From: JBGTBQ01 sp041749275
Lineage (GTDB): Bacteria; Acidobacteriota; Blastocatellia; Pyrinomonadales; Pyrinomonadaceae
DNA length: 11,580 nt
Direction of reading: 5' to 3'
Assembly (NCBI GenBank): GCA_041749275.1
Contig: JBGTBQ010000324.1
Coordinates: 1-11,580 of the forward strand
Below, piece after piece: positions 1-7,538 of this stretch. Numbering within the stretch: position 1 is the stretch's first letter; each line of letters begins with the position of its first letter. A model generated the notes under the pieces. That model saw nothing but the letters and a program-made list of their open reading frames with translations, ran no database searches and had not been told where the DNA came from. The position numbers and the translations under genes are program-made.

Positions 1-121
1 GGTCAGACAGCATTTATGGCGGTCTCGGTATTTGGTGAACTCTGTTCGAGAGGCAGAGTTCGTGCAAATTCCCGGCAAGGTACTGGATCACTTATTCTCC
101 TGCCTTGCTCTCGCGGCTTAG
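1..121. other. Unassigned sequence upstream of the broken receptor gene
   Basis: About 52% GC, clearly lower than the genes that follow. I translated all three forward frames: none gives a signal peptide or the conserved start of a carboxypeptidase-regulatory-like domain, which should lie here if the receptor gene were intact. Forward frames 2 and 3 both hold stops (frame 2 has TAG at 119-121, directly before the receptor reading frame). There is a perfect 8-bp inverted repeat, 37-44 with 54-61, around a 9-nt spacer, with no T-run after it. This could be the end of a mobile element, a recombination junction, or an assembly join. I see no gene in it. Confidence 0.45.
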
Positions 122-3100
122 TTGGATAAAGTCGAGTATGAGGCGCAGGGCTTTAAGAAGCTCGTCAGCCAGAACGTCGCGGTCGAGGCGTCGGTGCCGC
201 GCACGCTCGACGCCAAACTCGAAGTGGGTGACATCGCCGGCGAGGTCGTCACCGTGACGGGCGAGGCGCTGGCCGTGACGACGCCCGACACCGCGACGCT
301 CTCGCGCCAAATCACTTCGGAGCAACTCGTCGCCGTCCCGACCTCGACGCGCAGCTTCACGCAGCTTCTCAACACCGAGGCCGGCGTCAACGCCGATTTA
401 GCCGCCGTCTCGACCAACAGCAACGGCAACCAGTCGCCTTCCGTCAACGGCACGCGCACGACCTCGACGAGCCTCTTCTTCAACGGCGTGGACGCGACCA
501 ACATCACGACCAACGAAGGCTCGCTCAATGACAACATCGCGCCCGCGCCAGAGACGCTGCAAGAAGTGAAGTTGCAGACTTCTCTGTACGACGCCTCGAC
601 CGGAAGATCGGGCGGCGGCAACTTCCAGCTTGTCACTAAGGCCGGCGCCAACACCTTCAACGGCACCGCCTACTACTACATCCAGAACGAGAAGTTCAAC
701 GCCAACGATTTCATCTTCAACAAGGAAGGAATTGACCGCCCGAAGGCGCGGCGCAACGAGGGTGGCTTCACCATCGGTGGCCCCATCGTCAAAGAGAAGT
801 TCTTTTTCTTCGGTGGCTACCAGTATACGAACGCCATCACGGGCTTCGTCCCGACGGCCCGCAGCACGTCGGTCGTGCCGCTGGCCTTCTCCTTCCTCGG
901 CACTGACCGCTCGGCGCAAGCGGTCGCCAACGCTTTCAACACAGCGCGCGACCAGTACCGCGTCTCGCTTGGGCAGACCGCCGTATGCGGCGCGACGCCG
1001 CTGCCCGCCGGGTGCTTGACGGCGGCTGACATCTCGCCCGTCGCCTTGAACCTCCTGAACCTGCGGAACCCGGCCACCGGCGACTTTATTCTCGCCAGCC
1101 CACGCGCGAACGGGCGCATCATCGGCTACGACCGCATCAACCGCACGAGCGCGGGCGCGATCAACACGCGCTCCTTCCAGTTCGGCTCCGTGCCGGGCAT
1201 CACCACGCGCGCGCTCTTCGAGGACAACCCGCTCGTCCAGCAACTCAACGTGCTCCCCTCGGAGTTCGAGCAGCACCAGTTCACGACGCGCCTCGACGGG
1301 CGGCTCACGCAGAACAACACGTTGACGGGCACGTTCTTCTTCAGCAACTTCCCGGCGCTCGACTCGTTCCCCGACCCGTCGAGCCTTATCTCGCCCTTCG
1401 TCCTGCGCCGCGCCGACCGCAACCGGACGCTCGCCATCTCCGACCAGCACATCTTCAGTTCGACGCTGATTAACGAGGCGCGTTTCGGCTACTTCTCGCT
1501 CAACAATACGCGCACGCTCGATGATCCGTTTCTCGCCCAAGAACTGACGAGCGCGGCGGTCGGCATCTCGAACCCGGCGCTCCTGTTCGACGACAGCCCC
1601 GGCACGCGCCGTCTCGGCCACTTCATCGGACGGCCCGGCACCAATCTTTCGCAGTTCTCCTTCGGCGGCCCGAACGACTCTTTCAATCGCCGCCAGCAAC
1701 AGACCTACAGTTTCTCCGACAACGTGACGTGGATACGCGGCGCGCACACGCTCCGCTTCGGCGGCGACTTCAAGCGCCATCAGTACGATTCGAGCCTGCC
1801 CGAAGAGCAAGCCACCGAGTTCGAGAAGTTCGACAGCATCACGCAACTCATCACCGGCAACGCCACCGAGGCCGACACGCAGTTCGGCATCACCGAGAAG
1901 ACCTTCCGCTTCAAGGACTACAGCGGCTACATCGCCGACGATTGGAAGCTCTCGCGCAAGCTCACGATGAATCTCGGCCTGCGCTATGAGTTGTTCATGT
2001 GGCCGACCGAAAAGGACGGGCGCATCGGCAACTTCGACTTCGACAACTTCCAGCCATGCTTCACGCAGACGGGCGGTTCGCTCTCGCTGTGCGACAACCC
2101 TTCGCCCGGCTTCATCGTGCCGGACAACGTGCGGATGACCGGCCTCGGCAACGTGGACGGCGCGATTGCGGCGACGGCCCGCGCCGGCAACGAGCACACG
2201 CTCCGCAAGCAGGACACGAACAACTTCGCGCCGCGCGTCGGCTTCGCCTATTCGCCGTTCGAGTCGAATAAGATGGTTGTGCGCGGCGGCTTCGGCGTCT
2301 TCTTCGACCGCCCCTCGGCGGCCTTCATCAACACGATCTTCTCGAACTACCCGTTCCTGCGCGAGATCGAGATCACCGTCCCTTCGGGCAACGTGCCGAT
2401 TGCGAATGCATTCGGCGCGCAGCCGACCACGCTCTCTTTAAGCAACTGGCTCCCGTTCCGCATCGTGCGCGGCTCAGGCACGGGCGGCACTTACGTCATC
2501 CGCGACAACACGGGCGTCGCTACGGACGCGCGCGGCAACCCGACCGTCGGCGCGAACCTCGGCAACATCGCCGAGACGTTCGAGTTCCGCGCCGTTGACC
2601 GCGACCTCAAAACGCCCTACGTCCAACAGTGGAATATCGGCGTCCAGTACGAGCTAAAGAAGAACCTCCTGTTCGAGGCGCGCTACGTCGGCACTCGTGG
2701 ACGGAATCTGCTTCAGGCGCTCGCCTTCAATCAGGGCTACGACCTCAACGACCCTGCGACGCCCGACCACATCTTCGAGCGCTTCAACGCGGCCTACGTC
2801 GCCGCCGGCTCTCCCAACGGCCCGCTCAATGCCGGCGCGACGGCGCGCGACCGGGGCGTGGGCCGCGCCTTCGGCTTCGCTAACCCGTATCGCGTCGGCA
2901 GCGCGGCCACCTGCGCGGGCGGCGTGCTCGGCGGCGTTGCCGGCTCGCCCCTCGACCTTAACCTCGCCAACCCGATCACCTGTTCGGGCAGCACCATCGG
3001 CGGCGGCCAGCTCATCAACTTCGAGGCGCGCGTGCCCGTCCTCGGCTTCAACGTCCCCGAAGCGCTGCTCCTGCAATCGAACGGACGCTCCATCTATCAC

Positions 3101-3865
3101 GGCGCGCAGTTCAGCCTGACGAAGCGTTTCTCGCAAGGGTTGCAGTTCAACGCGGCCTACACATGGTCGAAGTCGCTCGACACCAGCTCGACCGATCCGG
3201 GCAGCACCGCCGGCTCCGGCAAGCCTGATGTCCCGAACACGGGTTTCGTCGTGCAGGGCGACAACCGCCGGCTCGAAGACAACCGCGCCGTCTCGGACTT
3301 CGACCGCACGCACCGCTTCAGCCTGAACTTCGTCTACCAGTTGCCGGGCTATGCTTCCACCAACCGTTTCCTGAACGGCTGGCAGCTCTCCGGCTTCTTT
3401 CAGGTACAGACGGGCACGCCTTACAGCATCTTCGCGCCGGAGCCTGAGCTAGGCTCCGCGCCGCAGTATCTCGACCTCGTGCGCGGCTCCGGCGGCATCT
3501 ATCGCCTCGGCTTCGGCAGGCCGAACTTGTGCGGCTCGCTCGACCAACTGCGACAACAGGGTGCTGACATCACCGAAGACGCTTTCAACAGCGGCGTGCT
3601 CTGCACGGCCTTCGGCCAGAGCGGGAGCCTCGGTCGCAACGTCCTGCGCTCATCGTCGCAGAACCGCTTCGACATCGGCCTCGTCAAGAGCACGAAGCTC
3701 ACCGAGACAACTTCGCTCGAACTCGGCTGGGACGTTTTCAATCTCTTCAACCGGGCCAACTTCGCCGCGCCCGACTCGGAGCTGGGCAGCCCCGATTTCG
3801 GTCGCATCACCAACACCGTCGGCGGCCCACGCGTCATGCAGTTCAGGGCCAAGCTGAAGTTCTAA
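122..3865 (+). CDS. TonB-dependent receptor, Oar-like, 5'-truncated
   Basis: Outer-membrane gated channel that would import a bound substrate using TonB/ExbBD energy; the substrate is unknown. The open frame gives 1247 residues from a TTG at 122, but this is probably not the native start. Residues about 2-45 match the end of a carboxypeptidase-regulatory-like beta-sandwich (VEYEAQGFKK, then VGDIAGEVVTVTGEA), whose first 60-80 residues and signal peptide are missing. Residues about 50-200 form the plug (VPTSTRSFTQLL, PSVNGTR, FFNGVDATN, STGRSGGGNFQLVTKAG, FNGTAYYY). The rest is a large beta-barrel (YIADDWKLSRKLTMNLGLRYE; FAPRVGFAYSP; AAYTWSKSLDTSS; DRTHRFSLNFVYQLP) ending in AKLKF, a typical outer-membrane C-terminal phenylalanine. 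It holds exactly eight cysteines in four close pairs. The family is clear; whether the gene is functional depends on the 5' junction. Confidence 0.85.
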   Translation: MDKVEYEAQGFKKLVSQNVAVEASVPRTLDAKLEVGDIAGEVVTVTGEALAVTTPDTATLSRQITSEQLVAVPTSTRSFTQLLNTEAGVNADLAAVSTNSNGNQSPSVNGTRTTSTSLFFNGVDATNITTNEGSLNDNIAPAPETLQEVKLQTSLYDASTGRSGGGNFQLVTKAGANTFNGTAYYYIQNEKFNANDFIFNKEGIDRPKARRNEGGFTIGGPIVKEKFFFFGGYQYTNAITGFVPTARSTSVVPLAFSFLGTDRSAQAVANAFNTARDQYRVSLGQTAVCGATPLPAGCLTAADISPVALNLLNLRNPATGDFILASPRANGRIIGYDRINRTSAGAINTRSFQFGSVPGITTRALFEDNPLVQQLNVLPSEFEQHQFTTRLDGRLTQNNTLTGTFFFSNFPALDSFPDPSSLISPFVLRRADRNRTLAISDQHIFSSTLINEARFGYFSLNNTRTLDDPFLAQELTSAAVGISNPALLFDDSPGTRRLGHFIGRPGTNLSQFSFGGPNDSFNRRQQQTYSFSDNVTWIRGAHTLRFGGDFKRHQYDSSLPEEQATEFEKFDSITQLITGNATEADTQFGITEKTFRFKDYSGYIADDWKLSRKLTMNLGLRYELFMWPTEKDGRIGNFDFDNFQPCFTQTGGSLSLCDNPSPGFIVPDNVRMTGLGNVDGAIAATARAGNEHTLRKQDTNNFAPRVGFAYSPFESNKMVVRGGFGVFFDRPSAAFINTIFSNYPFLREIEITVPSGNVPIANAFGAQPTTLSLSNWLPFRIVRGSGTGGTYVIRDNTGVATDARGNPTVGANLGNIAETFEFRAVDRDLKTPYVQQWNIGVQYELKKNLLFEARYVGTRGRNLLQALAFNQGYDLNDPATPDHIFERFNAAYVAAGSPNGPLNAGATARDRGVGRAFGFANPYRVGSAATCAGGVLGGVAGSPLDLNLANPITCSGSTIGGGQLINFEARVPVLGFNVPEALLLQSNGRSIYHGAQFSLTKRFSQGLQFNAAYTWSKSLDTSSTDPGSTAGSGKPDVPNTGFVVQGDNRRLEDNRAVSDFDRTHRFSLNFVYQLPGYASTNRFLNGWQLSGFFQVQTGTPYSIFAPEPELGSAPQYLDLVRGSGGIYRLGFGRPNLCGSLDQLRQQGADITEDAFNSGVLCTAFGQSGSLGRNVLRSSSQNRFDIGLVKSTKLTETTSLELGWDVFNLFNRANFAAPDSELGSPDFGRITNTVGGPRVMQFRAKLKF

Positions 3866-3869
3866 AGCC

Positions 3870-3981
3870 GTGAATCGTAAATCGTAAATCGTGAATAGCG
3901 GCTGAAGGCTATTCACGATTTACGGTTCACGGGCCACGGCTCCTGACCCAAACGATTTACGATTCACTATTCACGATTTAC
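3870..3981. repeat. Inverted heptamer array A
   Basis: Left arm: four tandem 7-mers at 3870-3897 (GTGAATC, GTAAATC, GTAAATC, GTGAATA). Right arm in inverse orientation: TATTCAC, GATTTAC, GGTTCAC at 3910-3930, then after 23 nt four more (GATTTAC, GATTCAC, TATTCAC, GATTTAC) at 3954-3981. Positions 3883-3899 and 3908-3924 form a perfect 17-bp stem with an 8-nt loop. There is no T-run, so this is not a classic intrinsic terminator, though it could block RNA decay or transcription from the receptor gene. It fills nearly the whole gap before the winged-helix gene. Confidence 0.93.
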
Positions 3982-3987
3982 GAAACT

Positions 3988-4368
3988 ATGAACACGGAAC
4001 CGGCAACCTTCGGACGAATCGGGATGGACGTGAGGGAAGCGAGCGAGAGGGTTTATGACGACGGACACCTGCGCGTCGAGCACGACAATTATTACGTCAG
4101 TCTCGGCGGCGAGGTGTTGAAGCTCGCGCGCAAGGAGTTTCTCATCCTCTCGCGCCTCGCGCGCAACGCCGAACGCATCGTGCCGTCGGAGGAAATCTGG
4201 CGGCACGCGTGGGACGGGCGCGCGCCCTTCAACGCCGAGAGTATGCACGTCCACATCTATCGCCTGCGCCGCAAGCTCGAACCGCATGGGCTGCACATCG
4301 AGACGATGGTCAACGTCGGCTACCGTCTCGTTGCCGCCCCGCGCAACCCGAACGGCAACGGCGATTGA
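3988..4368 (+). CDS. Stand-alone OmpR/PhoB-type winged-helix DNA-binding protein
   Basis: 126 residues, with a transcriptional regulatory C-terminal (winged-helix) domain over about residues 25-118 and no receiver domain, membrane segment or sensor domain. Diagnostic features are LKLARKEFLILSRLARN (first helices), VPSEEIWRHAW, the recognition-helix stretch SMHVHIYRLRRKLEPHG, and the closing wing IETMVNVGYRLV. The same elements occur in the phoB product of this window (LTRKEFSLLATLARG, LDVHIRRLRQKLGPCG, IETVVGVGYRF), so the two may recognise related DNA. The gene sits directly upstream of the pstS promoter and has no visible Shine-Dalgarno sequence; heptamer array A ends 6 nt before its ATG. 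It is too short to be a CadC-type or full response regulator. Domain identity is secure; a role in phosphate control is inferred from position only. Confidence 0.88.
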   Translation: MNTEPATFGRIGMDVREASERVYDDGHLRVEHDNYYVSLGGEVLKLARKEFLILSRLARNAERIVPSEEIWRHAWDGRAPFNAESMHVHIYRLRRKLEPHGLHIETMVNVGYRLVAAPRNPNGNGD

Positions 4369-4425
4369 GGCAGACTTTTCTTTGTCGCCGGATTCCGCTC
4401 CATGCCCCATCCGCCGCGCCGTTGG

Positions 4426-4481
4426 TCGTCACACAAATTTCAGCCTCAGTTCAGACGGATGTAACACGACCGGCCTAGAGT
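4426..4481 (+). promoter_or_regulatory. Pho-box array and -10 of the pst promoter
   Basis: Four heptamers separated by 4-nt spacers start at 4426, 4437, 4448 and 4459: TCGTCAC, ATTTCAG, AGTTCAG, ATGTAAC. The TCA (TAA in the last) recurs at exactly 11-bp steps (4429, 4440, 4451, 4462). This is the architecture of PhoB boxes (CTGTCAT-type half-sites, 7+4 bp). A weak -10 (TAGAGT, 4476-4481) begins 10 bp after the last half-site, as in PhoB-activated promoters where the box replaces the -35. Predicted transcription start is about 4488. Match to the E. coli half-site is partial, so spacing is the main evidence. Confidence 0.7.
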
Positions 4482-4515
4482 ATGACGTTTAAGCTCCCGT
4501 CAACATCTTCAATAC

Positions 4516-4520
4516 AGGAG
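4516..4520 (+). promoter_or_regulatory. Ribosome binding site of pstS
   Basis: AGGAG followed by AAGG, with 9 nt to the ATG at 4530. It decides the start: the earlier in-frame ATG at 4482 has no such site, would lie upstream of the predicted transcript start, and would bury the lipoprotein signal. Confidence 0.85.
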
Positions 4521-4529
4521 AAGGTTTGG

Positions 4530-5561
4530 ATGTCTATCTGGAAGAAAATCGCCGCGCCCGTGCTCGCGCCGGCCCTCGCGTTTGTGCTTGCGAGTTGCGC
4601 GCCGCCCGCGAACGACGCCAATAAAGGCGAGGGCGTCATCAAGGTTGACGGGTCGAGCACGGTCTTCCCCATCACCGAGGCCGTCGCCGAAGAGTTTCAG
4701 AAGGAGAAGGGCGGCAAGGTCAAGGTAACGGTCGGGATTTCCGGCACGGGCGGCGGGTTCAAGAAGTTCGTCCGCGGTGAGATAGACATCACCGATGCCT
4801 CGCGCCCGATTCTGAAGGAGGAACTGGATCAAGCGAAGGCGAACGGCATCGAGTTCATCGAGCTGCCCGTCGCCTTCGACGCGCTGACCGTCGTCGTCAA
4901 CCCACGGAACGACTGGGTCACTTCGATGACCGTCGCCGAACTCAAAAAAATCTGGGAGCCGGCGGCGCAGGAGAAGATCACACACTGGAACCAGATTCGC
5001 CCCGAATGGCCCAACGAGAAGATCGCGCTCTTCGGCGCGGGGGCGGATTCCGGCACCTTCGACTACTTCACCGAAGCCATCGTCGGCAAGTCGAAGTCGA
5101 GCCGGGGCGACTACACGGCGAGCGAAGATGACAACGTTCTCGTGCAGGGCATCGAGGGCAACAAGTATGCGCTCGGCTACATCCCCTACGCCTACTACGA
5201 GCCGCACCGCGCGAAGCTCAAGGCGGTCGGCATCGAATGGGACAAGAACAAGACGCCGGGGCCGGTCTTGCCCAGCCCCGAAAACGTGCTCGCCGGAACC
5301 TACAACCCTCTGTCGCGCCCGCTCTTCATCTACGTCAGCCGCAAGTCGTTCGACAAGCCGGAGGTCAAGGAGTTCGCCGAGTTCTATCTGAAGAGCGTCC
5401 CCACGCTGGCGAAGGAAGTGAAGTATCTGCCGCTCCCCGCGAACGCCTATCAGATGGCCCTTGAGCGACTGACCAAAATGCAGACGGGGAGCGGCTTCGG
5501 CGGCGTGCCGGAAGTCGGCCTGCCGGTCGAAGAGATTCTCAAGCGAACGCCGAAGGGGTAG
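4530..5561 (+). CDS. pstS: PstS, periplasmic phosphate-binding lipoprotein
   Basis: High-affinity phosphate-binding component of the PstSCAB ABC importer, 343 residues. The N-terminus is a lipoprotein signal: basic SIWKK, hydrophobic stretch, then lipobox LASC with the modified Cys at residue 23, so the protein should be lipid-anchored. Phosphate-site motifs are DGSSTVFP (40-47), GISGTGGGFKKF (69-80), DITDASRPI (86-94) and FGAGADSGTFDYF in the second lobe. YALGYIPYAYY and the C-terminal region YNPLSRPLFIYV also fit the PstS family. It is the first gene of the pst cluster and lies behind the Pho-box array and a strong ribosome binding site, consistent with induction by phosphate starvation. 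Confidence 0.97.
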   Translation: MSIWKKIAAPVLAPALAFVLASCAPPANDANKGEGVIKVDGSSTVFPITEAVAEEFQKEKGGKVKVTVGISGTGGGFKKFVRGEIDITDASRPILKEELDQAKANGIEFIELPVAFDALTVVVNPRNDWVTSMTVAELKKIWEPAAQEKITHWNQIRPEWPNEKIALFGAGADSGTFDYFTEAIVGKSKSSRGDYTASEDDNVLVQGIEGNKYALGYIPYAYYEPHRAKLKAVGIEWDKNKTPGPVLPSPENVLAGTYNPLSRPLFIYVSRKSFDKPEVKEFAEFYLKSVPTLAKEVKYLPLPANAYQMALERLTKMQTGSGFGGVPEVGLPVEEILKRTPKG

Positions 5562-5572
5562 GGCCTCATGCC

Positions 5573-5614
5573 GGGAGCGTAGGCGAGCCGCATGGGAGCG
5601 CAGGCGTCCCGCTC
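5573..5614 (+). repeat. Two abutting imperfect 21-bp direct repeats
   Basis: Units 5573-5593 and 5594-5614 both begin GGGAGCG and share GGGAGCGnAGGCGnnCCGC, 16 of 21 positions identical. GC-rich, located in the pstS-pstC gap. No coding function is visible. Confidence 0.75.
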
Positions 5615-5644
5615 GCGCCCCCAGCGAAAGGCGCCCTCTTTTTT
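5615..5644 (+). terminator. Terminator-like hairpin between pstS and pstC
   Basis: A GCGCC stem arm (5615-5619) pairs with GGCGC (5630-5634) across a 10-nt loop, followed within 4 nt by six T residues (5639-5644) that end exactly at the pstC ATG. The stem is short, so it is more likely a partial attenuator than a full stop. That would give more PstS than PstCAB, as is usual for binding proteins (inference). Confidence 0.45.
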
Positions 5645-6613
5645 ATGAAAGACCTTGACCGCATCAGCAGCGTGGCGTCGCTCGCGGCGGGAGAGCACCC
5701 GCCGCTGGTCGGCCCCGCGCTCTCCGCGGCCAACCGGCTCGCCTACATCAAGGAGCGCGTCATCGAAGCGTTGCTGATGCTCGCGGCCTTCTCCTCCGTG
5801 GCGATTACGCTCGGCATCGTCGGCATCCTCATCTACGAGTCCTCGACCTTTTTCGCACACGTCCCGCTCAAGGATTTTCTGACCGACACGCTCTGGACGC
5901 CGCTCTTCGCCGCGCCGCGCTTCGGCATCCTGCCGCTCGTGACGGGAACGCTCGTCACCACGCTGGTCGCGCTCGCCGTGGCCTTGCCCATCGGCACCAT
6001 CGTCGCTATCTACCTCAGCGAGTTCGCGCCCGCCACGCTGCGCGAGATCATCAAACCCGCGCTCGAACTTTTGAGCGCCGTGCCGACGGTCGTCTACGGC
6101 TACTTCGCCTTGCAGTTCATGTCGCCGCTGCTGCAAAAGCTGATTCCGGGTCTGCCGACCTTCAGCATGTTGAGCGCCGGCGTCGTGATGGGCATCATGA
6201 TTATTCCTTACGTCAGCTCTCTCAGCGAAGACGCGATGCGCGCCGTGCCGATGTCTCTGCGCGAAGGGGCTTACGCGCTGGGCGCGAACCGCATCATCAC
6301 CGCGCTCAAGGTGGTCTACCCGGCGGCTCTGTCGGGCATCGTCGCCTCGTACATCCTCGCCATCTCGCGCGCCATCGGCGAGACGATGATCGTCGCCATC
6401 GCCGCCGGGATGCAGCCCAACCTGACCTTCGACCCGCGCGAGCCGGCGGCGACCATCACGGCCTTTATCGTGCAGGTCAGTCTCGGCGATTTGCCGCACG
6501 GCTCCATCGGCTATCAGTCCATCTTCGCCGCCGGCATCACGCTCTTTTTGATGACGCTCGCCTTTAACATCTTCGGCTACATCCTGCGGAAGCGCTTCCG
6601 GGAGGTCTACTAA
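5645..6613 (+). CDS. pstC: PstC, phosphate ABC transporter permease
   Basis: Inner-membrane permease subunit that forms the phosphate channel with PstA; 322 residues, close to the usual 310-330. A cytoplasmic N-terminal stretch of about 40 residues is followed by a membrane segment (LLMLAAFSSVAITLGIVGIL) and further segments typical of the family. Recognisable features are the PLVTGTLVTTLVALAVALPIG segment, ELLSAVPTVVYGYFAL, the EAA-type coupling loop for PstB (EGAYALGANR, about 207-226) and AISRAIGETMIVAIAAG. A weak GAAAGG lies about 15 nt before the ATG; the T-run of the preceding hairpin abuts the start codon. pstA follows after 3 nt, so the two are surely co-transcribed. Confidence 0.96.
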   Translation: MKDLDRISSVASLAAGEHPPLVGPALSAANRLAYIKERVIEALLMLAAFSSVAITLGIVGILIYESSTFFAHVPLKDFLTDTLWTPLFAAPRFGILPLVTGTLVTTLVALAVALPIGTIVAIYLSEFAPATLREIIKPALELLSAVPTVVYGYFALQFMSPLLQKLIPGLPTFSMLSAGVVMGIMIIPYVSSLSEDAMRAVPMSLREGAYALGANRIITALKVVYPAALSGIVASYILAISRAIGETMIVAIAAGMQPNLTFDPREPAATITAFIVQVSLGDLPHGSIGYQSIFAAGITLFLMTLAFNIFGYILRKRFREVY

Positions 6614-6616
6614 AAG

Positions 6617-7525
6617 ATGAGCGACTTCGCCCGCATCATCGCCAAGCGCAAGCGGCAGGACTTTGTCTTCAACATCGTCGGCATCGTCTGCACGCTCATC
6701 GGCATCGTCACGCTGGGCGCGCTTCTCATAGACCTTTTGATGGACGGGTTGCCGCGCCTCAGTTGGGGCTTTCTGACGAACTTCCCGTCGCGCTTCGCCG
6801 AACGCGCAGGCATCCTCTCGGCGTGGGTCGGGACGCTGCTGATTATGCTCGTCACGGCTTCGACTGCCGTCCCGCTCGGCGTGGCCGCCGGGATTTACCT
6901 CGAAGAGTACGCGCGCAAGAACTGGCTGACGAACCTCATCGAGATCAACATCGCCAATCTGGCGGGCGTGCCCTCGATCATCTACGGGCTGATGGCGCTG
7001 GGGTTGCTGGTCTATCAGTTCCGCCTCGGCCAGAGCATCTTGACGGGCGGTTTGACGCTGGCGTTTCTGATTCTCCCCATCGTCATCGTCGCCACGCGCG
7101 AGGCGCTCCGCACCATCCCGCAGGGTATCCGCGAGGCGGCTTACGCGCTCGGCTCGACGAAGTGGCAGGTCGTGCGCCATCACCTGCTGCCCTACTCGGT
7201 CGGCGGGACGATGACGGGCATCATCATCGCGCTCTCGCGCGCCATCGGCGAGACGGCCCCGCTCATCACCATCGGCGCGCTCACGTTCATCGCGTTTCTG
7301 CCGCCGCTGCCCGTGCAGGCGCAGCCGCCGTTCCTCTCGTTCGAGTGGCTGCACTCGCCCTTCGCGGTGCTGCCGATTCAGATGTTCAACTGGGTCTCGC
7401 GCCCCGATCAGGACTTCGTGGCGAATGCGGCGGGCGCCGGCCTCGTGCTCATCGCCGTGACGCTGACGCTCAACGCCGCCGCGATCCTGATCCGCTACCG
7501 CGTGCGGAAGCGCATCAAGTGGTGA
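6617..7525 (+). CDS. pstA: PstA, phosphate ABC transporter permease
   Basis: Second permease subunit of the Pst importer, 302 residues. It has a short basic N-terminus (AKRKRQDF), a first membrane segment (about residues 18-43), then GILSAWVGTLLIMLVTA, VPLGVAAGIYLEEYA, NLAGVPSIIYGLMALGL, the EAA-type loop REAAYALGSTKWQVVRHHLLP starting at about E173, and ALSRAIGETAPLITIGA, the signature most specific to PstA. The C-terminus is a last membrane segment followed by basic RVRKRIKW. GGGAGG at 6599-6604, inside the end of pstC, may serve as ribosome binding site. The gene is followed by a 293-bp palindrome-rich gap before pstB1. Confidence 0.96.
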   Translation: MSDFARIIAKRKRQDFVFNIVGIVCTLIGIVTLGALLIDLLMDGLPRLSWGFLTNFPSRFAERAGILSAWVGTLLIMLVTASTAVPLGVAAGIYLEEYARKNWLTNLIEINIANLAGVPSIIYGLMALGLLVYQFRLGQSILTGGLTLAFLILPIVIVATREALRTIPQGIREAAYALGSTKWQVVRHHLLPYSVGGTMTGIIIALSRAIGETAPLITIGALTFIAFLPPLPVQAQPPFLSFEWLHSPFAVLPIQMFNWVSRPDQDFVANAAGAGLVLIAVTLTLNAAAILIRYRVRKRIKW

Positions 7526-7538
7526 AGACTTGTAATGC

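Noticed and set aside
37..61. Possible SOS (LexA) box or terminator in the inverted repeat
   Set aside because: GAAC and GTTC are 3 nt apart rather than the 4 of the Gram-positive/mycobacterial LexA box, and no T-run follows, so neither call is supported.
398..2197. 599-codon open frame on the minus strand
   Set aside because: It is antisense to the receptor gene, rich in Arg, Ala, Glu and Val with no recognisable domain; this is typical of the shadow frame of a GC-rich gene.
4482..4529. Upstream ATG for pstS
   Set aside because: No ribosome binding site, probably before the transcript start, and it would put 16 residues before the lipoprotein signal.
5450..7354. 634-codon open frame on the minus strand
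   Set aside because: It covers the 3' end of pstS, pstC and most of pstA, and its product is a low-complexity Arg/Asp/Glu/Gly shadow. The sense genes are certain.
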